NCBI GenBank assembly: GCA_033675265.1
Contig: JAUJYZ010001162.1
Span: 366,001-430,000, forward strand
From: Actinostola sp. cb2023
Taxonomy: Eukaryota > Cnidaria > Anthozoa > Actiniaria > Actinostolidae
DNA: 64,000 nt
Reading direction: 5' to 3'
Below are positions 1-44,131 of the stretch, in pieces. Position 1 is the first letter of the stretch. Each line of letters starts with the position of its first letter. The position numbers and the translations under genes were made by a program. Below the pieces are notes generated by a model. It was not told the DNA's origin, made no database searches, and saw nothing but the letters and a program-made list of their open reading frames with translations.

Positions 1-13
1 GCATTTTGCTACA

Positions 14-212
14 ATAGACCTCTTTAGCTTGTATGCAAATTGCCCATTTCAGATCATGTGATGTAAACACTGATATTCTCTGGAGAATTAGTCCTTTCAA
101 TATAAACGAATAAATTTCAGAAATATAAAGGAACAATTCTCCAGAGAATATCAGTGTTTACATCACATGATCTGAAATGGGCAATTTGCATACAAGCTAA
201 AGAGGTCTATTT
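14..212. mobile_element. Palindromic MITE-like repeat
   Basis: Two arms of about 78 bp (near 14-92 and 133-212) are reverse complements of each other around a short AT-rich loop. There is no coding capacity. It probably lies in the intron upstream of the TMEM267 exon. The superfamily is unknown. Confidence 0.8.
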
Positions 213-399
213 GAAGAGCAATGGTGTCCCTCAAAACAGTCCCACAATCCAATGCGAGCATTAACTTCAGAATGACAAATTGAATTAAGTAGGCAGTCAG
301 TTTTTGTTAGGTTTTAGGTGGTTCTTGTGCTCACAACTTATAGTAAAAAATATAATAATTATTATAACATACAGTAAGATTTCAAATTTTTCTTCACAG

Positions 400-759
400 G
401 ATGCAATTTCACTGCATAGTAGACCACCACTCCACACAACCACAATGATCCCAGTTGTTGCTCCTATCTTACAAGTATGGTGTGCCCAGTATATACATTG
501 TCTTTGTGATTTACCATATATGTTTGTTGTTGCTGTTCTTTCTCATCATTTACGAGATGCATGTAGAAGAGGGCTGTGGTTTTGGCCACTTGGTTCAACC
601 CCACCTCTCTACTATGGAATCTATATCATTTGTGTTACCTTAGTTCCAATGGTAATCAAGGATGCTAAGAATGGTATTAAGAGACTTTCATCTACATGTA
701 GTTTTAATACCCCAGTATTACCATTGCACAATGCAGTGGATCAGATCAGTGAGGTGTGA
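400..759 (+). CDS. TMEM267: TMEM267-like protein, last coding exon (partial)
   Basis: An acceptor (tcttcacag) ends at 399. The open frame then runs 119 codons to a TGA at 757-759. The translation carries SRPPLHTTTMIPVV, then a hydrophobic segment, then SHHLRDACRRGLWFWPLGSTPPL and a final membrane segment. This matches the C-terminal half of TMEM267 (C5orf28), where PRRPFLH..TVIPV and SHHIRDGIRHGLW.CPFGKTSPL are the conserved signatures. TMEM267 is a multi-pass membrane protein of unknown function. The N-terminal exons must lie upstream of the window. The frame stays open upstream to an ATG at 304, but that part crosses intron-like sequence and I exclude it. A poly(A) signal follows 48 nt after the stop. 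The identification comes from remembered family motifs and not from a search. Confidence 0.85.
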   Translation, partial: DAISLHSRPPLHTTTMIPVVAPILQVWCAQYIHCLCDLPYMFVVAVLSHHLRDACRRGLWFWPLGSTPPLYYGIYIICVTLVPMVIKDAKNGIKRLSSTCSFNTPVLPLHNAVDQISEV

Positions 760-806
760 TCCTAACATTGATTTATAAAAAAATGTTTAAATATTAAACA
801 GTTATA

Positions 807-812
807 AATAAA
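807..812 (+). terminator. Polyadenylation signal of TMEM267
   Basis: A canonical AATAAA lies 48 nt downstream of the TMEM267 stop codon in AT-rich sequence. Confidence 0.6.
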
Positions 813-1052
813 TATATTGTTTAACCCATTCGCTCCTGAGCTATTTTGAGTTTTTCTGGACCTAATCACGCCATAGGAAATTTCGATTCCATATAAGGGG
901 TTTCCATGGAAATCTTGACAGTTCTGAATGCCCGTGGGCTCGCGTTTTCACGTGGTTTGCCTTTCTTCTTGGAATCTCCTCGAGGCCAGTAGTTTTAACT
1001 GCTTGAAGAGGCCAATTTTGCATTTTAGAGTGTTTTATAGCCATTATTCACC

Positions 1053-1330
1053 TCCCAGGGGGGGGGGGGGGGGGGGGGGGGTACTCAGGAGTATCAGTGA
1101 CGGGGAAGTGCAAATACCTTTTTGGGGTTTGAAATTCGCGGCTTGGGACTTTTTTTGGGTTATCAATTTTCTACCGTTCTCGATTTTATGCGGAGAAAAA
1201 TTGGGGTTACGATTTTGGGCCGTTGGACTTTTTTTGGGTCTTGTTTTTGCGTAATGGACTTTTTTTGGGGTTAAAAATTTGGCCTCATTCGCACCTCCCC
1301 GTCACTGATACCCCTGAGTACCCCCCTGGG
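1053..1330. mobile_element. hAT-like MITE with poly-G terminus
   Basis: The termini are inverted: CCCAGGGGGG with a run of 24 G at 1058-1081 on the left, and CCCCCCTGGG on the right. The next about 30 bp are also inverted (tactcagg..gtgacgggg against ccccgtcac..cctgagta). An 8-bp direct repeat TATTCACC flanks it (1045-1052 and 1331-1338), as expected for a hAT target-site duplication. The CAGGG start also suits hAT. No transposase is present. Confidence 0.75.
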
Positions 1331-1338
1331 TATTCACC

Positions 1339-2164
1339 ACAGAAGCCCCCAGAACAGCATCATTAAGCTTGACTGGTGTGGTAGAGACCGTTCTGCTGAA
1401 AGAACCCAGCAGCGAGAAGCGATTTTCACGAAGACATCTCGGCACTGTCGTTGACGAATTCAAAATGGCGGACTCAACTGTGAAATTGTCTCTGGTTGTT
1501 CAGTTTGGTGGATTCCAGGACCTACAAAGGCATTTTTGACGACTTTGGACTTGTAAAGAATGCAACCGGTGCAATATTTTGCCTGTAGGACCGAGTGGCT
1601 CGGCACTGACAAAAAGTCTAAAAAACGGAAAGGGCGGGATGCTTGCTGTTGAAAATTCCCGTATGTTCCCGGCATCCTTTTCAGGCATGCAGAAGGAAAA
1701 CACGTGTTTGCGAAAGTGGTCCAAAGGAAATGGCTATTGTTCGGCGAGTTAAGGAAGAGAGAGGGAAAAATTCACGAATATATCAAGAAGAGAGATGGAA
1801 GTTTGCTGAGAAAGTGGCGTTTTGTTTCGCAATGATGTATTTTGGAAGAAAATCTGAGTCAAATGTCTTCATTTTCGAGGTGTGAAATTGCGTCAAAAAC
1901 ACGCATTTTTGATTTCTATGAAAAACAAATTGAACTAATGCCCAGAAATCGGACCTGTAAGTCAGTTTACTTGAGGTTAATATTTGAAGAGTTATCTAGT
2001 TGTCACAAGAGACCATGGTCTCTTGGTTGTCACTAATAACTGGCCATGAGATCGATGTTACAAAAATTCAGAAAGTTAGAATTTTTCAAAGCAGTATCGG
2101 TGTAGGAGTCAATGAGTTAAACATTTACCAAATTTCATTTCATAAATTTATTTCATAACCATTA
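1339..2164. other. Intergenic, no feature recognised
   Basis: An ATG-GCG-GAC start at 1464 gives only about 20 codons before a stop and no good splice donor follows. The other open frames here lack recognisable protein character. I see no gene. Confidence 0.4.
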
Positions 2165-2167
2165 TAA

Positions 2168-3309
2168 GGGTGCGTTCGATTGACCCTATTCCTACCCTGC
2201 GAGCAGGGGTTTTTTTTTCTACTCGCCCAGGAAGGTAGCGACGAGAAAACAAACCCCTGCCGGTCCTCGCGCGACTATTTTCTGTTGAGCATTTGACGCG
2301 TTTCGAAACCTGTGCAAATATGTTTGCAAGACGTCATTTTCCACAGGCAGCCCAAGCAGTATACTTCCCGACAAAAATGTCTCGAAATGTACAAACATTG
2401 CTAAAAATAAACTGACATTGACACATTTATTTACACTTATTTTGTGGTCTTTTGAAGTTCCAGAGTCATTTAGTGGTATTTTTAGCCATCTGAATCCTAC
2501 CTTCCCGTAAGAAAAATGACAAGGCAGTAAACCTCCATGGCGAGTGTCCCTCACTCAAATGCTTTTAACTCCGTAGAAAATTCACCCGAAGACCTATCTA
2601 TCCCCAAAGCCATTTAGATCGATAAATTTTTGCTTTCCATCCATACCTAATGAGATCAAATGAGCAAAAATATAAACAAACTAGAAATATTAAAACCAAA
2701 CCACTGATACAAATTACGACAAACTATCAACTAAAGACATGATGATCAACTCTTGTACTGTAAATTTCTCTCTGCTCTCTTGTAGGAGTTTAGTCTCGAT
2801 CGATGCGAGCGAGAAATTCACGATAATCCAACGTAAAAATAGAGCAGTATTTATATCAGTAGACGTAGGGACATCAGCATCGCCGTCGAGATATCAACGG
2901 CACGTCGTCCTCAAAAGCTCGCTTGTCATACGCGTTGATCATATTTGCATACAAAACAGGTTTCGAAACAGGTTTTTGTCAAATAGACCATAATTTTTAC
3001 ATCGTTCAGAAATGTGGATGTGGAAATCGCGAGGACCGGCAGGGGTTTGTTTTCTCGTCGCTACCTTCCTGGGCGAGTAGAAAAAAAACCCTGCTCGCAG
3101 GGTACCCTATTCCAGAATAGGAATACACGGAATAAACACTTGGATGCTTTTAAACACATTTTTAAAAAATTCCAAACTGTTCCTTGTAACTTTATTATAA
3201 TACAACAAGGAATTGTTTTATTTTACAGTGGACAGTAGCTGCGTGACAGCGATTTAGGGATGTTATTTTGTGTATTCCTATTCTGGAATAAGGTCAATCG
3301 AACGCACCC
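2168..3309. mobile_element. PIF/Harbinger-like non-autonomous element with a nested inverted repeat
   Basis: Terminal inverted repeats GGGTGCGTTCGATTGACC (left) and its complement (right, ending 3309) are flanked by a 3-bp TAA duplication (2065-style flank at 2165-2167 and 3310-3312). A 3-bp TWA duplication is typical of PIF/Harbinger. Inside, about 90-bp inverted arms (near 2195-2290 and 3020-3105, with tactcgcccaggaaggtagc) mark a second, nested fold-back repeat. No intact transposase is present. A truncated copy of the right end lies at 10235-10352. Confidence 0.7.
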
Positions 3310-3599
3310 TAAGTTATGGTCAACTTCATGACATTAAAAAATATATAAACAACAACAAAACATGAGTTTTCAGTGGACAGTGATGTTTTTTTGATGCATG
3401 AAAGTGACCACAGAGTTGATTGTTTTTCTACCTGGAGATGGAGCAATGCAAACCTTACACTAACTAATGTTTCATAAAATGCTTCATTTGATGACATACA
3501 TGTACTGGTATGTAATCTTGCATGATCAATAAATTTATTATAAATGAAATAAAATAAAATAAAGACTATGAAATCATTATAAAAATACTTTATTTGTAA

Positions 3600-3745
3600 A
3601 ATAATGAAAAGTCCTGGTCATAATTATGTAATTATGCAGTAATTCATAATTATGCAGTAATTCATAATTATGTAATTATGCAGTAATTCATAATTATGCA
3701 GTAATTCGTAATTATGCAGTAATTCATAATTATGTAGTTTTCTAA
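3600..3745. repeat. AT-rich minisatellite
   Basis: The unit TAATTATGCAGTAATTCA is repeated about seven times with small variations. Confidence 0.8.
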
Positions 3746-4687
3746 AATGATGACTTTGGAAAAGTTATTACTACATTGTAATAATATTGCAATACCAGAT
3801 CACAATAATACATGTACATGTACCTCTATTTTCCAAATGCTTGCCATTATTATTAAACCATGTGTCCAAGCCCATGATCCCTTCCATTTTGTGTTTACAA
3901 GCAGCTGGTGAAACTAGTATAATTAATGTAGACTTTAAATATAATTGACATATTGGTTTTTGGTCAAGGATGGTTCAAACCGATGACAAATCATACAAAC
4001 TTTCTTCTGATCTGAATACTTTTTCCAATTTCGATTTCCGTAGTTTACAAAGATACATGTACGTTAAATGCGGAAAGGCATGATGGATTGGGACACAGGT
4101 CTTTAATAACATTATTTATTTATTGTAGTTTAGCTTCACAAAAATTAAACATCAAGGGCACTTAGCACTTTTGATCAGGCAGACAATGGACCAGTCTGTC
4201 AGCTGATGGCATTGAAATCTTTGCATCCCTGATTATTAGACTATGACACTTTTGACAAACTAAGTTAAAATAAAATACAAAATCAGCAGTTGTACAAACA
4301 AAGATTGATTGATACACTGTATGAAAGTAACCGTTTCTTGGACAAAAATTGTGAAGATAAAAGTGTGTTTTTAAAAAAAATACTTTTTTGTTAAAAAATA
4401 GAAAACGGTGTGGCATAACTAGTTCAATTGAGAAATTGTAGAAACAATTGTACACTGTAGTTTCAATTATAAATTATGTAACAGTCTGGAGGTCCTATGA
4501 AGTAATAGATCAAACACTAGAAATAGTGTTTCATCCGATATCCAAACACCGAGAAGTGTGTTGAAAAAGCGAGGCGCAGACAGATATTTTAAAACTGACT
4601 TCGAGGTGTATGGACATTGAATGTAGCACTCTTTCAAGTGTTCAAATTCAGTTAATAATTCTTGGAGAAATTCAAAGCAAAAGTTCA
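3746..4687. other. Intergenic, no feature recognised
   Basis: AT-rich sequence with short open frames of low-complexity composition on the minus strand. No splice-consistent exon or known domain was found. Confidence 0.4.
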
Positions 4688-4804
4688 GGCCCCGGTTGCA
4701 CGAAAGGTAGTTAGTTCTATCCACCGGATAAAATTTATTGGAGTAACTGCATCAGCTATATCCGTTGGGTGGTAGCGCTATTCACCTTTCGTGCAACCAG
4801 GGCC
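4688..4804. mobile_element. Short MITE
   Basis: The inverted termini GGCCCCGGTTGCACGAAAGG and CCTTTCGTGCAACCAGGGCC enclose about 75 bp. The GGGCC.GGTTG start resembles the elements at 22843 and 37883. It sits 3' of the chitin synthase stop. Confidence 0.75.
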
Positions 4805-5012
4805 TGCTAATTAAGATCATGTCCATGTAGTGATCAGTTTCTTTGTTTTGTCCTCATGAATTATTAATAAGTTTTAGAATCTGAAACACTAAATACTTTG
4901 GTGTAACAATAATCAGAAGTAGTTCTTTCAAGTCCCTCTTTTACAGCAGATGACTAGAGACTAACTCTGAAACTCTGTAGAGTAGCACTCTTGTATGTAA
5001 CCTGTCCCGTTC

Positions 5013-37063
<32,051 letters not shown>

Positions 37064-37882
37064 CTTTACAATTTCGTAAAACTAGTCTGTTGTAAATACA
37101 ATACATAATAAATTAATCATGAAGGTAATACCCTGGTTCCAGAGGCTTTGTTAAGCTCTATAATACGATGTACGCCGCAAAGCGGCGTCCGGTGAGTTGC
37201 GAAGCAGCGAGAAAGAAAATCAAAGCCTCTGGTCGCGGCCGTTACGAATCTCACTTTCATGCAGACACCTAATCAATGACAGCCGTCAAACATGTCAAAT
37301 ACAATCGACCAATCAGCGAAGGGGGGTCGTCTTACAAAAGTACTAGTACTTCGCTGATTGGTCGATTGTATTTGACATGCAAGGGCGCTAGAACCGACGG
37401 TTTTTGTCGATATTTTCAGTCGGTTATTTGCAATATGTAAACGGTAAATAAAGCACAGCTTAACTTATCTCTGGTACGAATTCCGGTTCTATTCTCCAAC
37501 TTATAAACGTCTTGTTGCTCTTCTACGCTTTACTGTACGCTATGAACGTACACCGCTGTACCGACCGTACCAGGCGAAGCCGTCGCTCAGTTAGCGATTA
37601 CTAGTCACAAATAAGTTAATTCGATAAGGTCTCCTCTTTCTTTTCCTTTTCCTTCTCCTTCCTCTCCCCCTCCCCCCTTCGTCTTTTTTCTCTCTCCCCA
37701 TTTCCCTCTCTTCATCACACAGGAACCCCAAACCCCAAGGAATTGCCTGCGGAGGAGGCTAATTCAAGCAAGTCATCAGTAGTTTCTTGCTGAGAACGGG
37801 ACAAAAGATTCACACCTTCTTAATTTATAATCCCCCACAAATATTTCAGTTACGCGGATTTAAACAATTTCCTCCTCCCCAG
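37064..37882. other. 5' flank of chitin synthase
   Basis: Sequence upstream of the start codon, no clear TATA box. It contains an inverted pair of CGACCAATCAGCGAAG (near 37306 and 37350, CCAAT-like boxes), a polypyrimidine block at 37630-37710, and otherwise nothing recognisable. A 5' untranslated exon cannot be excluded. Confidence 0.4.
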
Positions 37883-39684
37883 GGGCCGGTTGCATAAAAC
37901 CTGTACTTAAGTGTTAACTTAAGTGAGGCACTTAAGATTGTGTTACGGGTTTCCTAAAGCGTGTTGCATGAAGCTTACGGAACACTTTCGTAAGTGAATT
38001 ACTTACTCAGGGGTATTAAGGCATGGTTCTAGGATGTATGCTGCAAATTTAGAGGGGGTGGTCTATTTCCTTTTCTTTGCGAGATTCTTTCATGAAACTT
38101 TAAGTGATACAACAATGTTACAATCTCAACAAATAAACATATCAGTTTCCATGGAAACATGCAATGTGACCTTTGAACTCTAATTATATTTTATAAATTA
38201 AAAGTCTCGTGCATACAGGTAAAGAAATTTTGCATGACAAGGATTTAATTAAAAATTAAATAGACTTACTACCTAGTTTATTGGTCTAATTGGATAAGTT
38301 GGAAAAAGTAATGGGAAGGGTGATAAACGTGAACATGAAATTTGATACTCTCGATTTATGACTCAGCAATTATATATTTCCAAAATATCCAATTAGCCTG
38401 ATGAACAGCATGGTAAACTGTATTATTTTCACTATCTTCTACTCTGATATACTAACGTTGTGCGCTTCTACCAAAGCCTTGAATATTATTTTCTTAAACC
38501 CGGGTTAAAAGGTCAAATGTATTGTTGCCATGGTAACTAACTTCACAAATATGTACAATCTGCTCATCTATACATTTAATCCTGAACCCAAGCTTCTGCA
38601 ATAAAACTAAAGCAAATTACAACCCCCTTATAGTTTATGGGCGTGATCGCCTTAGAACCATGCCTTAATATAACTGAGTAAGAGTGAATTTACGGGGACA
38701 CTTAAGTGCTTGGTTAAGCATAAATATTTTTAATTCGTAGAACGCATAGAATTTGATTACAGAAATGTATAATTAACAAAACCTATAGAAGCTAATAAAT
38801 CAAAAAGCTTTCAAAAATGAATAACATCGATTGTACAAAAATGTAAACGGATTACTTGATGAAATGAAGGAAAGTAAAATGAGCACATTTATATATATAT
38901 CTATTCAGTTATTTGTGCGAGTTCGTCTTTTGCAATTGTAATTTGTAGGTCTAGCAATTGTTCTTTCTTTCTTAATACTCGCATTTTAATCTCATGTTCC
39001 TCTTTTAACTGTTGTTCGTACAGATTACTTATGATTGTGGTGTCGCCTGCTCTCCGGCTTGTGGACTTTTCTTTTCTTCTTTCTTTGGTTGTTGTGGCAC
39101 ATTGTCCTCCCAACTAATATCTTGCTCTGAGTTGAACTGCTCACTCGTCGTTTCTAAGGCTTCATGACCATCTGACTGTTCTCCATCTAAACTATTCTAG
39201 CGCCAGGAAAAATAAAACCTATAAATGACAAACTTTGCTTGTCGAATCTTCTTTACATAAAATGTGCATACATGTATGCTGCAAAATAGCGCTAAATAGC
39301 ACAATACTCTTTCCTGAAAATATATATCCAAATTAGTCCAAATAAACACACTTACAATACAAGGCTATGATATGTTTATAAATTAAAAATATTGAAGGAA
39401 ATTTTAAACTGAAAGTAAAATTTTCCATGACGCACTTAGTTTTACGGGACCTCTAGGGCTCCCGTAAATTTACGGACGACTTGTGCACTTAAGATATGGG
39501 CGCAATGCGTTTGTGCAACACCCGTATATGTCGTTGCATAAACAGCACCTAAGTGGTCACTTACGATAATCGTAAGATCCAATACTTAAGTGAAACTCTT
39601 AAGTGAGCAATTAACTCATTCTTTGCAACAGTCTTAAATTACGAGTACACTTAAGTAGACTCGTAAGTTTTATGCAACCGGCCC
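37883..39684. mobile_element. PIF/Harbinger-like element, 1.8 kb
   Basis: The terminal inverted repeats GGGCCGGTTGCATAAAAC are flanked by a 3-bp CAG duplication (37880-37882 and 39685-39687). Subterminal CACTTAAG motifs occur in both ends. A decayed coding remnant (38901-39185, minus) lies inside. No intact transposase is present. Confidence 0.75.
38901..39185 (-). pseudogene. Remnant of transposon accessory (Myb/SANT-like) protein
   Basis: The C-terminal coiled coil reads EQQLKEEHEIKMRVLRKKEQ and LLDLQI up to a stop. The preceding acidic part (QSDGHEALETTSEQF) is in another frame, joined near 39090. The layout resembles the C-terminus of the DNA-binding partner protein of Harbinger elements. 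The inference rests on style and location, with no domain match. Confidence 0.4.
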
Positions 39685-39956
39685 CAGGCCCCATTCTTCG
39701 CTCGCCTCCCCAATAACATGGCTAATAGTAGCCTCTGGAACCAGAGCATCCAGGGTACCTTTGCAGGCGTTCTTAGGTGAGGTCGACCTGCAACGCCTGC
39801 AAATGAGGCTAATTAAAAACGGGCTTGCGGCTTGTTATGTGATTCGATGTGGATTTCTTGTAGAATTTTTATATTGTTGATCGTGTTGTTGATTTCGATA
39901 GTGTAGGTTTGAACTAAGAATGAAGTAAAGTATAATTAACCTATTGTGCGTACTAA

Positions 39957-40110
39957 AGCCGCATCTTCACGAGCAAATTTTCCTTGACAAGTTTTCCTTG
40001 ACAAGGAAGACTTGCTCGTGTAGATGACAAAAACTTGTCAATATTTCCTTGTCAAGGAAAACTTGTCAAGGAAAACTTATCAAGGAAATCTTGTTCGTGT
40101 AGATGCGGCT
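39957..40110. mobile_element. Small MITE
   Basis: AGCCGCATCTTCACGAGCAA is mirrored by TTGTTCGTGTAGATGCGGCT. The interior is TTTCCTTGACAAG repeats in both orientations. Confidence 0.8.
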
Positions 40111-40137
40111 CAACTGTCACACGCTTCTAACATAGAC

Positions 40138-40234
40138 TAGCCTGCGTAGCAAGCGTTTTTTAGGCCAACTTTCGCGCGGCCTAAAAAACAAAAACTCTTC
40201 CGCGCGGCCTAAAAAACGCTTGCTACGCAGGCTA
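40138..40234. mobile_element. 97-bp palindromic MITE
   Basis: TAGCCTGCGTAGCAAGCGTT and its complement form the ends, with two GCGCGGCCTAAAAAAC inner units. A lone half (AGCCTGCGTAGC) also occurs at 45012. Confidence 0.85.
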
Positions 40235-41131
40235 AACATAGACAATCACGATAGCTAATCAATATATATACATTCTAAGTAATTCTAGTGATCTTACTTT
40301 GGTCTCCTGGCTTGCTTGTACGAGGTAGAATAGATTGATAGAGGTAGATGTAGCGTAGATATTTCTGAGTTTCTTAGGCCTACGGCAAACGTCGAACCGA
40401 ACCATGAACTTAATTCAGTCGAACCTATTAATTTTGTGGATACACTGCAATAAATCTTTATTATTTTTATTATTATTATTAAATAGGCTGATGGATAGTA
40501 ATAATGTGATGGTCCCGTGATTATAATTTGCTGAGAAGGCTTATTTAATAGGATCACATTAGGCCTTAGTTTTCTATTCGACAAGTAATTCAGGAAGCGC
40601 GTTCTGAGCTTGCATGTACTCGAATTACACATTGATTTTGATTGGTCTAGCAGATGAATGGCGGTAAATAATGATAACTGTAATCAATAACCTAGCATAA
40701 ATATTAACTAAATTAGTTGGCGTAATAAGCTAACCAAACGCCTCACAAGCCAACAGACTGAGGCGCATAAATTTATATATGTCTTTTTTTTGTCCGATCA
40801 ATCCGGGAATAAATGTGTTTGCAAAAGCAATCAGTCCTCTTCAAAGGCCAAAGCAATGCGTATTCGTATTGGATGTTCCCCATCTCCGGTCTCTATCTCA
40901 CATTCTCCAAAATAGCCGCTACAGACTCGAATGTCTTTGAGAGGTAGAACATTTCATCTGGTAAAATACGAACACAGAAATGTCAAAGTGCCTTACCTCA
41001 CTCAAGTGTTCCTTTGCGTGAAATATAAAATTTCCCCCAGGATTAGACGGCAAGAAATTAGACAATTACATAATGAAGGCCGTCCAAACATGATGGTATT
41101 AAACAACCAAGCGACGGCAGTATACCGGCAC
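40235..41131. other. Intergenic, no feature recognised
   Basis: Only short open frames without recognisable protein character and a small (ATT)n run near 40458. Confidence 0.4.
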
Positions 41132-41416
41132 CACAGGCAGCCCAAGCAATGGATTTGTACAGTGAAAGAACAGGGTCGAAAATTGTAAAAATCAAAATAT
41201 AATAAATTTTAACATACCTATATCCAACGTTGTTTTGGGTGTTTTTAGACTGCATTGGGCTAGATTTGTGCCTTTTTGTGTATTTTGTAATTTGTTCCCC
41301 TCCTTTGAAAGACAGGATGATAAGAACAAAGGAACATGACTAAGCACTTCGTGATACCTCCCGGTATCGGGGGGAATATTTTGATTTTTACAAATCCATT
41401 GCTTGGGCTGCCTGTG
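41132..41416. mobile_element. MITE with CACAGGCAGCCCAAGC terminus
   Basis: CACAGGCAGCCCAAGCAATG (41132) is mirrored at 41397-41416. The same terminal motif occurs in the elements at 5521-6028 and 57550 (with T for C) and singly at 2342, so this is one family. Confidence 0.8.
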
Positions 41417-42033
41417 CGTGATCATCCTGTCTTTCAAAGTATCAGTTCCGTCCAATCAGCTGAAGCCAAAAATATCAAGAATGGAAATAAACATTAAAAT
41501 ATATATTTGATCATTTTCACCGAAGGAACGAGCGGAACATAGGACATATCGTTTCCTTTTGTACATGTAGTTTATTGAGTTCGTACCGGAAATAATAATA
41601 ATTTACTCGCCCGGCCCACGCTGGAGTGAAAAGATCGAAGCCTGATTGCCTAGACTGCAGATCGCCATGATTCCGGCACCCTGCCTTCGTGTACCAGACA
41701 CAGTTTACGTCATTCAATAGAAACAACAAGAAACAACAAAAGACTCCAAGTTAACAATAGAACGAAGCTAACAAAGAATACAATGGGTTGCCGGTACACG
41801 GCGGAGGAGCCATGATTCCACACACGTTGCTCTGAAAGTGCCGTCTTTGTCATGTTCCATAGAAGATATATACTATTTACAATCTATTTACACTATTTTA
41901 TAATAAAAAAAGTTGCGATTTTGATCTGTTTTCGCTTGGATAAACCGCTTCGATTTTGATCTGTTTTCGCTTGGATAAACCGCTTCGTTCAAGGTGATAA
42001 CAAGGAATTCAATATGGCGTCCCTAAAGCCGAC

Positions 42034-43869
42034 ATGGTCAATAAGCCAAGTCAGAGTTTACAAATGTAAGGATTACCGTGATTCCTGGAACCGAATCGGG
42101 GTGTTCGGAAAACTAAGACCCCCAAAACTAAGACCCTAAGACCCTAAGACCCTAAGACCCTAAGACCCTAAGTCAGACCCTAAGAAATTATAAAATGTCC
42201 AAATCAGGCAAATCCGATGTTCTGTACTTTAATAAAAAAAAGAAGAGAACAGAGGAAAGGCTGTGTTCGCACCACGTTTAGCTTCAAAATTCCATGAGTT
42301 TCTCTACCGTCTGAGCCGGTGCCAGTTGGCTCGATGATATCGAATAGGACTTAAAATATCTTGTCTTTTCGGCTTTCCATGAATAAAACTACCCCCAGAA
42401 TAACAGCTTCTTACTTTGAGGAGTAAAATTCACGTATCCAGTGGTTTTCCAGTGGTAGTTTTTCAAATCAGTTGGCAAGATAAGTTTTTACGGATAGTCA
42501 GTAGCCGCCATATTTAACACAGGTAACCCAAACACAATTATGCCCTACCACAGGAAACCCATAGAGCCGGTCCTAATGGAAGGAAACAGCGTTCCTCCTT
42601 TAGACTTATCAACCAAAAGAACCATACGCGGTTTAAAACATCAAGAAGATGGATTTAATATGTAAATATGTCATTCAAGAATGAAATTAACTAATTGGAA
42701 GAATAGTTCTTGTATATCCCTGTGTGTATGGGTTACCTGTGTCAAAGATGGCGGCTGCTTTGTCGCTGTTAAAGACATGACTTATCTTAGTTGACTGATT
42801 GATTTGAAAAACTGCCACTGGAAAACCACTGGATACGTGAATTTTACTCCTCAAAGTAAGAAGCTGTTTTTCTGGGGGTGGTTTTATTCATGAAAAGCCG
42901 AAAAAGTCGAAAAGACAGGATATTTTAAGTCCTATTCGGCATATCCGATCCCGGCAATTTATCACTCAAACTTTGTTGAACTAGCTGAGCTGAACGTCAC
43001 CCAATTAATATTAAAGTACAGAACATTGGATTTGCCTGATTTGGACATTTTATAATTTCTTAGGGTCTTAGGGTCTTAGGGTCTTAGGGTCTTAGGGTCT
43101 TAGGGTCTTAGTTTCGGGGGTCTTAGTTTTCCGAACACCCAACCGAATCGGGATAAAATGTGTCCGAAGTGACTTTTTCTCCCATGTCTCTTGTATTTTT
43201 GCCGAGTTTTCTAGGAGCAATTTTCATCTCTTAGAATACGATTTTTGCCGAGAAAATACTCCAAGGTATGCATAAAGGTCTTCTTAATTCAACCTCATGT
43301 GTGATTTGTTAATCAAATTCTATTTTACGATAAAAATGCCCTTCGTTATACACGTAGTCGGGACGTAGTGAAGCCGTGAGAACTATGGCCAATCTACGGC
43401 CCCAAAACACAACTTTTTGATACTTTTTTGAGACAACTAATAGCACAAAGTGATAAAGAACTCATAATCTTTATTATTTTCTGAAAAAATTGCCAAGAAT
43501 CGACACAAAGACATGATTTAAAAGCGAAATCCAAACGTTGTGAAACTGACGATCGTTCAGTTGACACAGGAAGCCCAATCCGCTTCGAGATTGGTAAGCT
43601 TGTGGGCGATTTTAAACTACGTTTTTCAGTGAATTATCGTATTCAAATGAACATATAAGCGCTGTTAGAGTTACCTTGCCGTTGTATGTGACTAGTAAAC
43701 AGGGAAAATACTTTATTAATACAGAAAAAGTAGTGTAAAATGCTCCTAGAAAACTCGGCAAAAATACAAGAGACATGGGAGAAAAATTCACTTCGGACAC
43801 ATTTTATCCCGAATTCGTTACCAGGCCGCGCGCGCCCCTTAAACTCTGACTTGGCTTATTCATGGTCAA
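42034..43869. mobile_element. Outer fold-back element carrying a nested insertion
   Basis: The outer ends TGGTCAATAAGCCAAGTCAG (left) and the complementary GACTTGGCTTATT..TGG (right) are inverted. A second inverted pair, GTGTCCGAAGTGA..CTCGGC, occurs at 43157-43228 and 43738-43800. The 42098-43140 element is inserted in its left arm. Confidence 0.7.
42098..43140. mobile_element. Palindromic MULE-like element with GGGTCTTA repeat ends
   Basis: The ends GGGTGTTCGGAAAACTAAGA are inverted. The subterminal regions are tandem (CCTAAGAC)n at 42128-42180 and (GGGTCTTA)n at 43062-43112. A 9-bp direct repeat AACCGAATC flanks it (42089-42097, 43141-43149), as for Mutator-like elements. Further inward, AGTAAAATTCACGTATCCAG is also inverted, so nearly the whole element folds back. 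Confidence 0.75.
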
Positions 43870-44131
43870 TAGCCTACAAATCGATTTCCTCACGGTCAAT
43901 TTCCGTACAAACTTCGGAGCATTTGGAAACAATAGAACAAAACGAGGGCGCACTATAAAAGGGCATCGCTCCGCCCTCAATTTTTTGAATGATAATGAGT
44001 TTGAATATGGCGGACAATGGTTGAACATGGCTGAACAACGGGGTAAAATAATTTTCTTAATAAAGTCACATTTCAACAGCAAAATCAATGAAGAAATTGT
44101 AAATTTACGTCTAAAACAGTTATAATAGACG

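Noticed and set aside
1464..1530. First exon starting MADSTVKLSLVV
   Set aside because: It stops after about 20 codons and there is no GT donor in a suitable position.
42128..43112. Interstitial telomere or chromosome-fusion scar
   Set aside because: The 8-mer GGGTCTTA is not TTAGGG, and the two tracts are symmetric ends of one inserted element with a 9-bp duplication.
43862..44125. 87-codon plus-strand frame
   Set aside because: It begins inside the fold-back element end and has no recognisable features.
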